In this document: in pieces, positions 24,060-31,912 of the stretch
How the letters are laid out: each line of letters begins with the position of its first letter
Numbering within the stretch: the stretch's first letter is position 1
NCBI RefSeq assembly: GCF_044227025.1
Contig: NZ_JBGAFX010000008.1
Coordinates: 24,936 to 88,935 of the forward strand
Length of the DNA stretch: 64,000 nucleotides
Reading direction: 5' to 3'
Source: Dokdonella_A sp044227025
GTDB taxonomy: Bacteria > Pseudomonadota > Gammaproteobacteria > Xanthomonadales > Rhodanobacteraceae
The notes under the pieces: generated by a model
Told to the model about the DNA's origin: nothing
The model's input: only the letters and a program-made list of their open reading frames with translations
Databases searched by the model: none
Made by a program: the position numbers and the translations under genes

Positions 24060-24180
24060 GCTCTTGTGGGAGCGCCGGATCCGCTCTTGTGGGAGCGCCG
24101 GAAGACGCGAGGCTGTTCGCTTCGATCCGAGAGGCCATCACGGCTTCCGCCGCTGCCACAAGGGCCGTACCCACATGGGG
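24060..24180. repeat. REP-type palindromes between tpiA and the SDR gene
   Basis: The 335-bp gap 23955-24289 between divergent genes holds the tpiA promoter, two tandem CTCTTGTGGGAGCGCCGGA units (about 24060-24105) and an inverse GGCTTCCGCCGCTGCCACA unit ending near 24158. No gene is seen here. A ribosome-binding site for the next gene (GCAGGAGC) ends the gap. Confidence 0.6.
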
Positions 24181-24289
24181 ATGCGTCCTGCGCGGACTGG
24201 CGCCCAGTCCGCGGCGCGCAGGCACTCGCGGCCCAATCCGCTACGCCTGTGCGATCCTCGCGTCCTCGCGTCGATCCGCAGGAGCTCCC

Positions 24290-25093
24290 ATGACCCGACC
24301 GCTGTTCGCCCTCGTCACCGGCGCTTCCGCCGGCATCGGCGCGGAATTCGCGCGCCAGCTCGCGAACGAGGGCGCCAGTCTCGTGCTGACCGCGCGACGC
24401 GCGGATCGCCTCGAAGCGCTGGCGGCGGAACTGCGCGAGCGCCATGGCGTGGAGGTGCACTGCATTCCCTGCGATCTCGCCGATCCGCGCGCGCCGCAGC
24501 AACTGTTCGACGAATGCGCGCGCCGCGGACTCGCCGTCGACGTGCTGGTCAACAATGCCGGCTACGGCGTGACCGGTTCATTCCTGTCGCGCCCGTGGCA
24601 GACCCACGCCGACTTCATCCAGGTGTTGATGACCGCACCTGCCGAGCTCTGCCACCGCTTCCTGCCGGCGATGCGCGAACGCAGGCGCGGCCGCATCATC
24701 AATGTCGCTTCGCTCGCGGGCCACGTTCCCGCGCCCGCCGGCCACACCCTGTATGCGGCATCGAAGGCGTACCTGATCAAGTTCTCGCAGGCGCTCGCGC
24801 TGGAGAACCGCGCGCACGGCATCCAGGTCTGCGCGCTCTGCCCCGGTTTCACCCATTCCGAATTCCACGATGTCACCGGCACGCGCGAGCAGATGAAGGG
24901 CATGCCGCGCTGGCTGTGGATGGACGCCGACGCGGTCGTGCGCGACGGCCTCGCCGCGGTCGCGCGCGGCGATTCGGTGCGCATCAGCGGACGCGTCAAT
25001 CGCGCGATCAAGAGCCTGTTCAAGCTGCTGCCGGACCGTCTCGGCCACGCGCTGATCGCGCGCGGCGGCAAGGGTTTTCGCGACTCTGCCTAG
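24290..25093 (+). CDS. Short-chain dehydrogenase/reductase (SDR) family oxidoreductase
   Basis: A 267-residue classical SDR. The cofactor motif TGASAGIG (10-17), CDLAD (61-65), NNAG (88-91), a catalytic Ser in INVASLAG (about 141) and YAASK with Tyr155 and Lys159 are all present. After the YxxxK motif it resembles DltE/YqjQ-type SDRs (CALCPGFTHSEFH). The substrate cannot be read from sequence; an acyl or lipid carbonyl is plausible. The start at 24290 follows AGGAG; a longer in-frame start would run through the upstream repeats. Confidence 0.85.
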   Translation: MTRPLFALVTGASAGIGAEFARQLANEGASLVLTARRADRLEALAAELRERHGVEVHCIPCDLADPRAPQQLFDECARRGLAVDVLVNNAGYGVTGSFLSRPWQTHADFIQVLMTAPAELCHRFLPAMRERRRGRIINVASLAGHVPAPAGHTLYAASKAYLIKFSQALALENRAHGIQVCALCPGFTHSEFHDVTGTREQMKGMPRWLWMDADAVVRDGLAAVARGDSVRISGRVNRAIKSLFKLLPDRLGHALIARGGKGFRDSA

Positions 25094-26379
25094 CGATCGA
25101 ACGGCGCGAATCCCCACGCATGCAGGCGTTCGAGCCGTTCGCGCGCGACAGCGGGCTGGTCGAAGTAGATCTCCGCGAGCAGCGGCTCCGGCACGTCGGG
25201 ATACGTCTGCCGGATCGTCTGGGCCGTGACTTGCGCGCGCGCGGCGACGGTCGCCGCCTTCTTCATGAGGTGCAGCGCGTTGAAAACGGCGAGCACGGCG
25301 AACAGCGACACGACGATCCCGGCGCCGATCGCGCGCGGGCGCGTATTGCGCGGAAACTGCGCCATCAGGCCCAGCCAGCCGATCCAGAACACGCTCGAAA
25401 AACTCACGTAGCGGGTCACGAACGCCTGATCCGCGCCGTAGGCGTCGACGCGGCCGTAGGCGGTCAGCAGCGCACTCGCGGCACCGACCGCGAGCAGGCC
25501 GATCCATGCCGGCGCACCGGCGCGCGCGCGAAAGGTCCACGCGGCCATGCATCCGCTGGCGATCCCCGCGAGGCCCAGCCAGGGCGCGAGGTCGGTCGCG
25601 TAGCGCGCGAGGCCGGCGCCGAGAAAGTTGCAGGCGTACGACGCAACCTGGATCCATGCCGGCGTTGGCTGCCCACCCCGCCGCAGCGCGAACATCGCGG
25701 CCAGCGCAAGCACGACCCACACACCGATCCAGCCGCAGCGCGTGCGCCATGCCAGGTCGCGTCGCAGGGCGAGCACGACGATGGCTGCAGGAAATACCGC
25801 GAAGCCGACCGCAAAACTCGCGACCGCGACGCCCGCGCACGAGATCGCGGCGATTACGTGCCACGCGCGCAACGCGCGCGTCGCCAGCAGCGCGATCGTC
25901 GCGGCCATGCCGGCGAGGCAGAGGAACACCGCGACCTGCCAGCCCCACTGCAGGTTCGCAAGATGTCCCGGGTACAGCGCGAGGAACACGATCAGCAGCA
26001 TGACCACGCGTTCGCGCACCAGGCCTCGCAGCAACGACACGATCACGCCGGCATACGCGAGCAGGAACAGCCAGCTGGCGACGCCATCGAGCCAGGTTCC
26101 GCCATGCGACAACGCGGTCGTCAGCAGCAGGACCGCGTAGGCGCCCGCATGCAGGTGGCCGCCGTGGATGCGGAAGAAGTCCCCTGCATCGAGCGTTCCG
26201 TCCACGAAGCGCTGGTAGATCGGCACCAGGTCGAGGTGGTCCCAGAGCATCATCGGCACGCGCCAGCGCAGCGCGAACACAAGCAGCAGGATCGCCAACG
26301 CGGCGAACGCCAACGCGAGGCGCGGCGCGGCGGCGCCGCTCGCGGCCGGTTCGGCGTGCAATGGATCGGGACCGGCCAC
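25090..26379 (-). CDS. Polytopic membrane protein, unassigned (possibly GT-C-like)
   Basis: A 429-residue protein with about ten hydrophobic segments between residues 20 and 375 and a soluble C-terminal tail of about 60 residues. The first external loop (MLWDHLDLVPIYQRFVDG...RIHGGHLHAG) is rich in Asp/His and placed like the loop of GT-C lipid-linked glycosyltransferases. No signature confirms that function. It starts 2 bp after the stop of the next membrane protein, so the two are one operon. Its 3' end overlaps the convergent SDR gene by 4 bp. Confidence 0.55.
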   Translation of the reverse strand: MAGPDPLHAEPAASGAAAPRLALAFAALAILLLVFALRWRVPMMLWDHLDLVPIYQRFVDGTLDAGDFFRIHGGHLHAGAYAVLLLTTALSHGGTWLDGVASWLFLLAYAGVIVSLLRGLVRERVVMLLIVFLALYPGHLANLQWGWQVAVFLCLAGMAATIALLATRALRAWHVIAAISCAGVAVASFAVGFAVFPAAIVVLALRRDLAWRTRCGWIGVWVVLALAAMFALRRGGQPTPAWIQVASYACNFLGAGLARYATDLAPWLGLAGIASGCMAAWTFRARAGAPAWIGLLAVGAASALLTAYGRVDAYGADQAFVTRYVSFSSVFWIGWLGLMAQFPRNTRPRAIGAGIVVSLFAVLAVFNALHLMKKAATVAARAQVTAQTIRQTYPDVPEPLLAEIYFDQPAVARERLERLHAWGFAPFDR

Positions 26380-26381
26380 GA

Positions 26382-28037
26382 TCAGGGCCCGTCGATCCCG
26401 ACCGGCAGGCGGCCTTGTGCAACGTCGGCGGTGACGTCGTCGAAGCGAGCACCATCCCAGCGCAGGAAGCGCATCCGCAGGCGATCATCCGCGGCGATGC
26501 GTGCCGGCGCCTGCAGATAGGCGAAGGTCACGCTTCCGATCCGCTGCCATGGCAACTCGCGCGTGTCGAGCCGCAGCGGCGGATATGGCAGCGCATCGGC
26601 CGCGTCGGCCGCTGTCGGCTGCAGGAAGAACCAGGTCGGATAATTCGCGTGGAACCAGCAACGCGCGACCCGTGGCACATCCGTGTCCAGCGCCTTCACG
26701 ACCGCATCCATCGAGACGAAGATGCCCCACTCCGGTGGCGGGTCGATGCCGAGGAAGACGACATGACATGGTGCATCCGGCAACGCCAGCGCGTCGACCG
26801 CCGCGACTGCCGCGTGCGCAATGTTCGCGTTGTGCGAGGAGCGCTGCGCGAACGAGCGTGCATCCTGGTGGGCTGCCCCCGCGAGGGCGAGCAGCGCGAA
26901 CGCCGTGACCGCCACCAGCGCCGGCCAGCGCACGCCCGCAGCGGTGCGCCGCACGCGATCGAGCAGCACCGCAAGGACCAGCGCCGCGCCGGCAATCCCG
27001 AGGTAGTACAGGCGCGATTGCATTGCCGCTTCGACCACGGACTCGCCGACACCGAGTGGCTGCGCATTCAATGCGGCAACCGGTGCCTGCAGCAGCGCGG
27101 GCAGCAGCAGCAGGCAGGCGCCGCACAGCATTGGCGCCAGGTCGTCGCGCCAGCGCGCGCGCTGACGCCACGTCGAAAGAAGAATTGCCGTCGGCACGAC
27201 GACCAGCAGCACCTTCGCAACTGGGCCGAGGCGCATCCAATAGGTGAAATAGCCCGGCGCCTGATGCAGCCAGTCGGAAAGTCCCTTGGCGATCGCGGCT
27301 CCGAGCGGCAACGCACCGGTCAGGCCGCTCGCCGGCGTGCCAAGCACGGCGGCGCGCCAGCCGAAATAGACACCGGCGCACGACAGCGCGGAAGCGATCG
27401 CGAGCAGGGCGCGGCGGCGCTGCGCCGGTTCGACGATCGCCCAGTGCGCGAAGACAATCACCATCGCCGCGATCGCGACCAGGCCGATTTCCTTCGACAG
27501 CATCGCCGCCATCGCCGCGCCAAGCGCCAGGCCCAGCGTACCCGCCCGCGCGCTGACGCGATACGCGAATGCCGCATTCAGCGCGAGCAGCACGAACGCG
27601 CTCGCGAGCAGGTCGAAGCGCGCCGACCACCACAGCGAGGTGCCTACGGTGGCCGGATGCAACGCGAAAAGCAGCGTTGCCAGCAACGCCGGCAGCGACG
27701 CGATCCCGATGCGCCACAGCAGCGCAAACAGCGCGAGCGCGACACCCGCATGCAGGGCAATGTCCGACCACGCATGCGCGGCATAGTCGCTGCCGAACGC
27801 GTGCACGCCGAGCCACATCGAGGCGAACCCGAGCGGCCGGAACACCGATCCCGGCACCGGAAAATGATCGTGCGTGAACAACGGCCAAGGTGAATCGAGC
27901 AGGCGCACGAAGGCGAGCTGGAAGTAGTCGTCGCGCCCCCAGTCGCCGGCCACGCCGGGGGCGAGCACCCAGACGACCATCGCGATCACCACAACTACGG
28001 CAAGTGACGATGAAGCCGAGCGGAAGGTCCGCATCAA
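26382..28037 (-). CDS. Large polytopic membrane protein, GT-C glycosyltransferase-like
   Basis: A 551-residue protein with an N-terminal helix, a first periplasmic loop WGRDDYFQLAFVRLLDSPWP containing the Asp-Asp pair typical of GT-C enzymes, then about ten more membrane segments and a soluble C-terminal domain of about 120 residues. GT-C proteins transfer sugars from polyprenyl-phosphate donors in the periplasm; the family call is inferred from topology and the acidic loop only. It overlaps the upstream 84-residue gene by 4 bp and runs straight into the next membrane gene. Confidence 0.5.
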   Translation of the reverse strand: MMRTFRSASSSLAVVVVIAMVVWVLAPGVAGDWGRDDYFQLAFVRLLDSPWPLFTHDHFPVPGSVFRPLGFASMWLGVHAFGSDYAAHAWSDIALHAGVALALFALLWRIGIASLPALLATLLFALHPATVGTSLWWSARFDLLASAFVLLALNAAFAYRVSARAGTLGLALGAAMAAMLSKEIGLVAIAAMVIVFAHWAIVEPAQRRRALLAIASALSCAGVYFGWRAAVLGTPASGLTGALPLGAAIAKGLSDWLHQAPGYFTYWMRLGPVAKVLLVVVPTAILLSTWRQRARWRDDLAPMLCGACLLLLPALLQAPVAALNAQPLGVGESVVEAAMQSRLYYLGIAGAALVLAVLLDRVRRTAAGVRWPALVAVTAFALLALAGAAHQDARSFAQRSSHNANIAHAAVAAVDALALPDAPCHVVFLGIDPPPEWGIFVSMDAVVKALDTDVPRVARCWFHANYPTWFFLQPTAADAADALPYPPLRLDTRELPWQRIGSVTFAYLQAPARIAADDRLRMRFLRWDGARFDDVTADVAQGRLPVGIDGP

Positions 28038-28288
28038 GGGCCGACCAGTTTGACGATGGCCAGCGCCAATGCGACCGCCAGCAGACCCGCTCCGACCAGC
28101 ACGATCTGCGTAGGCGTCACATCACGCCGGCGAGGATTTGCCGGATCGGTGTCGGGAGATAGACCGAACCACGCCCTGCGCGGGGCGGATTCGTCGCCGC
28201 CACGCTTGCGCATCCGGAATACGACCAACGCGGCGACGACGAACAACGACCAGAGCAGCCACCAGTACTTTGCGAGCCATCCGCCCAT
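28034..28288 (-). CDS. Small membrane protein, unknown function
   Basis: An 84-residue protein with two hydrophobic helices (about 5-24 and 61-81) joined by a basic, Asp/Pro-rich cytoplasmic loop (RMRKRGGDESAPRR). No family is recognised. Overlap with the downstream GT-C-like gene by 4 bp and a 27-bp gap from the oxygenase upstream make it part of this operon, perhaps an accessory subunit of the membrane enzymes. Confidence 0.6.
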   Translation of the reverse strand: MGGWLAKYWWLLWSLFVVAALVVFRMRKRGGDESAPRRAWFGLSPDTDPANPRRRDVTPTQIVLVGAGLLAVALALAIVKLVGP

Positions 28289-28315
28289 GACACCACTCCC
28301 GAGCTGCCGGCCGCC

Positions 28316-29254
28316 CTAGATCAACTTGATCTCGCGCAGCCGTTCCTGCAGGTACTCGTGCGCGCTGATCGGTTCGGGATAGCGGCTCGGGTTGCCGGCG
28401 TCGATGCACGAGGGCAGCACGTCGATCATGAAATCCGGATTGGGATGCAGGAAGAACGGCACCGAATAGCGCGGCTGGCGCGCCGCCTCGCCGGGCGGAT
28501 TGACGACGCGGTGCGTCGTCGACGGATACACGTGGTTGGTCAGGCGCTGCAGCATGTCTCCGATGTTGACGACGATGGTGTCGGCATCGGCAGTGAACGG
28601 CACCCACTCGCCCTTGCGCGACTTCACCTCCAGCCCTTGCGCGCTCGCGCCGACCAGCAGGGTGATGAGGTTGATGTCCTCATGCGCGCCCGCGCGCACG
28701 TTCGGGATGTCCGGCGAGGTGATCGGCGGATAATGGATCGGGCGCAGGATCGAGTTGCCGAAGTTCGTCTTGTCGTCGAAATACGCCTCCGGCAAGTCGA
28801 TGTGCAGTGCAAGCGCGCGCAGTACGCGCGAGCCGAGCGCATCGAGCGCCTCGAACAGGCCATAGCCATAGTCGCGAAAGCCGGCGATCTCGCTCGGCCA
28901 CAGGTTCGGCGCCATCACGTCGGCATACTTCGAGTCGCGTGCGATCTCGCGACCGATGTGCCAGAACTCCTTCAGGTCCGGGTACTTCGAATCCTTGGCG
29001 GTCTCGATGCCGAATGGCGTGTAGCCGCGCGCACCGCCTGCGCCCTTGACGTGGTATTTCATCTTCACGTCGGCCGGCAGCGCGAAGAACGCCTTGAACG
29101 CATCGTAGGCGCCGTCGATCGCGGCTTGCGCGATGCCGTGGTTGCGGATGCCGGCGAAGCCCCATTCGCGGTACGCCGCGCCGAGCTCGGCGACGAACGC
29201 GTCGCGGTCGGTGTCATAGCGGCGGATGTCGAGGGTCGGGATGCGTGCGGTCAT
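28316..29254 (-). CDS. Isopenicillin N synthase-family 2-oxoglutarate/Fe(II) oxygenase
   Basis: A 312-residue member of the IPNS/2OG-Fe(II) oxygenase family. An N-terminal DIOX_N-like domain (PTLDIRRY...WGFAGIRNHGI) is followed by the double-stranded beta-helix with the iron triad His191, Asp193 (GAHEDINLIT) and His248 (STTHRVV), and the RxS co-substrate motif Arg262/Ser264 (PRYSVPFF). The substrate is unknown; relatives act on small metabolites. It begins 5 bp after glmM and is cotranscribed with it. Confidence 0.85.
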   Translation of the reverse strand: MTARIPTLDIRRYDTDRDAFVAELGAAYREWGFAGIRNHGIAQAAIDGAYDAFKAFFALPADVKMKYHVKGAGGARGYTPFGIETAKDSKYPDLKEFWHIGREIARDSKYADVMAPNLWPSEIAGFRDYGYGLFEALDALGSRVLRALALHIDLPEAYFDDKTNFGNSILRPIHYPPITSPDIPNVRAGAHEDINLITLLVGASAQGLEVKSRKGEWVPFTADADTIVVNIGDMLQRLTNHVYPSTTHRVVNPPGEAARQPRYSVPFFLHPNPDFMIDVLPSCIDAGNPSRYPEPISAHEYLQERLREIKLI

Positions 29255-29259
29255 GGCGT

Positions 29260-30618
29260 TCAGGCGTTCTTCTTGGCAGCTGCCGATCTTACGGCGTCCG
29301 CGAGCCCGGCGGCGAGCCGTTCGACCAGCGCGGCGTCGCCCGCCTCGACCGTCACGCGCACCAGCGGCTCGGTGCCGGACGGGCGCAGCACGACGCGGCC
29401 CTGCCCTTCCAGCTCCGCGCGCACGCGCTCGTACACATCCTGCACGCCGGCATCGGCAACGAGCGCTGCGGCACCGCCGGCAACGCGGATGTTGACGGTG
29501 GTCTGCGCGACCTTGCGCATGCCGGCGACCGCCTCGTCGAGGTCGCGCGCGCTGCGCCGAAGAACGTCGAGTACCTGCAACGCGGCGACGATCGCATCGC
29601 CGCTGCTGGTACGGTCGAGCGTGAGGACATGTCCCGACGCCTCGCCGCCGAGCACGCCACCTTGCTGCTTGAGCTGCTGCAACACATGGCGATCGCCGAC
29701 GTTCGCGCGAATGAACGGCACGCCGAGTTCGCGCATCGCGCGCTCGAGGCCGTAGTTGCTCATGAGGGTGCCGACCAGCGGGCCGTGCAGTCGGCCACTC
29801 GCATGCCAGTCGGTCGCGAGCACGTACAACAGCTGGTCGCCGTCGACGATCGCGCCGTGGCGATCGACCATCTGCACACGGTCGCCGTCGCCGTCGAACG
29901 CGATGCCGAGATCGGCACCGGCGGCGACCACGGCGCGCTGCAACGCCTGCGGGTGGGTCGAACCGACGTCGCGGTTGATGTTGAGACCGTCCGGCTGCAC
30001 GCCGATCGCGCTGACCTGCGCGCCGAGCTCGCTGAACACGGTCGGCGCGATCTGGTAGGTCGCGCCGTGCGCGCAGTCGAGCACGATGTGCATGCCGCGC
30101 AGGTTCAGCGCCGGCGGCACCGTCGATTTGCAGAACTCGGCGTAGCGCACGACCGCTTCGCGCACGCGCACAACCTTGCCGATCGATTCGGAACTCACCG
30201 TCGTGAACGGCGCGTCGAGCTCGGCCTCGATCGCGGCCTCGACCTCGTCGTCCAGCTTCTCGCCCTCGGCCGAGAAGAACTTGACGCCGTTGTCATGGTG
30301 CGGATTGTGCGAGGCGCTGATGACGATGCCCGCGCTCGCGCGGAGCGAACGCGTGAGATAGGCCACCGCGGGCGTCGGCATCGGGCCGAGCAGGCTGACG
30401 CCCGCACCGGCCGCGACCAGCCCGGCCTCGAGCGCGGACTCGAACATGTAGCCGGACACGCGCGTGTCCTTGCCGATCACCACGTTGACTGCAGCGCCAC
30501 GCGCCGCGAGCACGCTGCCGACCGCGCGACCGAGCTTGAGCATGAACTCCGCGGTTATCGGCCACTCGCCGACGCGGCCGCGGATGCCATCGGTACCGAA
30601 GTAGCGGCGAGCAGTCAT
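29260..30618 (-). CDS. glmM: Phosphoglucosamine mutase
   Basis: A 452-residue alpha-D-phosphohexomutase. RRYFGTDGIRG opens the protein, the phosphoserine loop ISASHNPHHDNG contains Ser103, the metal loop is AFDGDGDR, the sugar-specificity loop is GGEASGH, and RPSGTEPLVRV binds phosphate. It converts glucosamine-6-P to glucosamine-1-P for UDP-GlcNAc synthesis. The start at 30618 fits the family; a longer in-frame start would add a Pro/Arg-rich stretch. It lies 62 bp after dksA. Confidence 0.96.
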   Translation of the reverse strand: MTARRYFGTDGIRGRVGEWPITAEFMLKLGRAVGSVLAARGAAVNVVIGKDTRVSGYMFESALEAGLVAAGAGVSLLGPMPTPAVAYLTRSLRASAGIVISASHNPHHDNGVKFFSAEGEKLDDEVEAAIEAELDAPFTTVSSESIGKVVRVREAVVRYAEFCKSTVPPALNLRGMHIVLDCAHGATYQIAPTVFSELGAQVSAIGVQPDGLNINRDVGSTHPQALQRAVVAAGADLGIAFDGDGDRVQMVDRHGAIVDGDQLLYVLATDWHASGRLHGPLVGTLMSNYGLERAMRELGVPFIRANVGDRHVLQQLKQQGGVLGGEASGHVLTLDRTSSGDAIVAALQVLDVLRRSARDLDEAVAGMRKVAQTTVNIRVAGGAAALVADAGVQDVYERVRAELEGQGRVVLRPSGTEPLVRVTVEAGDAALVERLAAGLADAVRSAAAKKNA

Positions 30619-30680
30619 TTCGAAGCTGGGCCTGGGGGCTGGCTTGCGCGACCGTGGACCAGGGCTCCCGCCCCGGTTCC

Positions 30681-31544
30681 TCAGTCGCCCATCTGCTTCT
30701 GGCGGTGCTCCCAACGTTCCTGCGCGTCGAGGCTGAGCGTGGCGATCGGTCGCGCCTCAAGGCGCTCGATGCCGATTTCCTCGTCGGTTTCCTCGCAGAA
30801 CCCGTAGCGGCCTTCCTCGATGCGCTTGAGCGCCTTGTCGATCTTCGCGATCAGCTTGCGATAGCGGTCACGCGTGCGCAGCTCGAGCGAATTCTCGGTC
30901 TCGCGCGTCGCCCGCTCCGCCTCGTCGCCGACATCGCGCACTTCGTCGCGCAGGCTTTCGATCGTCTGGCGGCTTTCCTCGACCAGTTCCTCGCGCCACT
31001 TCGACAGCTTGTTGCGGAAGAACTGCAACTGGCGCGGGCTCATGTACTCCTCTTTCGCGGTCGGCTTGTAGCCGTGCGGAAGTTCGATCTGCACTGTGGC
31101 CGGCAACGCGTAGCGGCCGTCCTGCATGGTCACGCCGTTCTCGGCCGCGGTCTCGGCCTTGGTTTTCGATTTTGCTGCTGCGGGCTTGCTTGTAGTCACG
31201 AAATTCCTGGATGGCTCTGTCGCCTTGCCGGCAACGGGTTTCGGTTTCGCGGGCGCTGGCGCCGGCTTCGCGACCACGACGGGTTTCGCGGGCACCGGCT
31301 TGGCGACCTTCTTTGCGGGCTTGGCCGGTTTCGCCGGCGCGGCTTTCTTGGCCGGAGCGGGCTTCGCGGCGGCGCGCGCAGGCGCCTTGGCAACCTTCGC
31401 CACCTTCTTCACAGTAGCGGGCTTGGCGACCTTCTTCGCTGCGGCCGGTTTGCCCTTCGCAACAGGCTTCGCGGCGGGCTTGGCAGCTTTCGCCTTGGCA
31501 CTCTTGCGCGGATCGGGTTTGTTCTTCGCCATTCCTCGGCCCAT
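30681..31544 (-). CDS. dksA: DksA-type RNA polymerase-binding factor with long basic N-terminus and degenerate zinc site
   Basis: A 287-residue protein. Residues 1-135 are an extended Lys/Ala/Pro-rich, histone H1/AlgP-like region. Residues 160-287 are DksA: a coiled coil with SPRQLQFFRNKLSKWREEL, a tip with ERA, then SLELRTRDRYRKLIAKI, and a C-terminal globular domain. Of the four zinc cysteines only Cys250 remains; the others are Thr253, Ser271 and Ala274. The catalytic tip Asp74 of E. coli DksA is Glu210, while Ala76 is kept (Ala212). An alternative start is Met5. A good promoter lies upstream. Confidence 0.88.
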   Translation of the reverse strand: MGRGMAKNKPDPRKSAKAKAAKPAAKPVAKGKPAAAKKVAKPATVKKVAKVAKAPARAAAKPAPAKKAAPAKPAKPAKKVAKPVPAKPVVVAKPAPAPAKPKPVAGKATEPSRNFVTTSKPAAAKSKTKAETAAENGVTMQDGRYALPATVQIELPHGYKPTAKEEYMSPRQLQFFRNKLSKWREELVEESRQTIESLRDEVRDVGDEAERATRETENSLELRTRDRYRKLIAKIDKALKRIEEGRYGFCEETDEEIGIERLEARPIATLSLDAQERWEHRQKQMGD

Positions 31545-31565
31545 CTTGTGATTCGGCGGTCGCGT

Positions 31566-31594
31566 GTTATAGCCTAAGTCCTACCCCCCGGCAA
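31566..31594 (-). promoter_or_regulatory. Promoter of dksA
   Basis: On the minus strand TTGCCG (31589-31594) and TATAAC (31566-31571) are exactly 17 nt apart, 22 nt upstream of the dksA start. The spacer contains a G-run. It lies in the divergent gap to yidD. Confidence 0.65.
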
Positions 31595-31648
31595 CCGCCA
31601 AAAAACCTTGCCGCGACGTGCGATTGCGCGCGCCTGCCGGACGCGCAC

Positions 31649-31912
31649 ATGCCTCGCCCGACGATTCTGCTGCTGCAGTATTACAAGCGCTGGGTGAGCC
31701 CGCTGCTCGGCGCGCGCTGTCGCTTCGAACCAAGCTGCTCCGATTACGCGCGCGTTTCGATCGCGCGCTTCGGCACGTTGCGTGGCGGCTGGCTCGCATT
31801 CTGGCGCATCATTCGCTGCCAGCCGCTGTGCAATGGCGGCTTCGATCCCGTGCCGATGCATTTCCGCCTGCGACCGACGCGTTGCACGGCACACCCACAG
31901 GAACGCCCATGA
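31649..31912 (+). CDS. yidD: Membrane protein insertion efficiency factor YidD
   Basis: An 87-residue YidD (DUF37): an N-terminal amphipathic helix (ILLLQYYKRWVSPLLG), the signature RCRFEPSCSDYA with Cys24 and Cys30, and GGWLAFWRIIRCQPLCNGGFDPVP. It helps YidC-dependent insertion at the inner membrane. Away from its usual rpmH-rnpA-yidC locus, it is coupled here to pyrC by an ATGA overlap. The usual HPxxxGG motif reads CQPLCNGG, so the His is replaced. Confidence 0.9.
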   Translation: MPRPTILLLQYYKRWVSPLLGARCRFEPSCSDYARVSIARFGTLRGGWLAFWRIIRCQPLCNGGFDPVPMHFRLRPTRCTAHPQERP

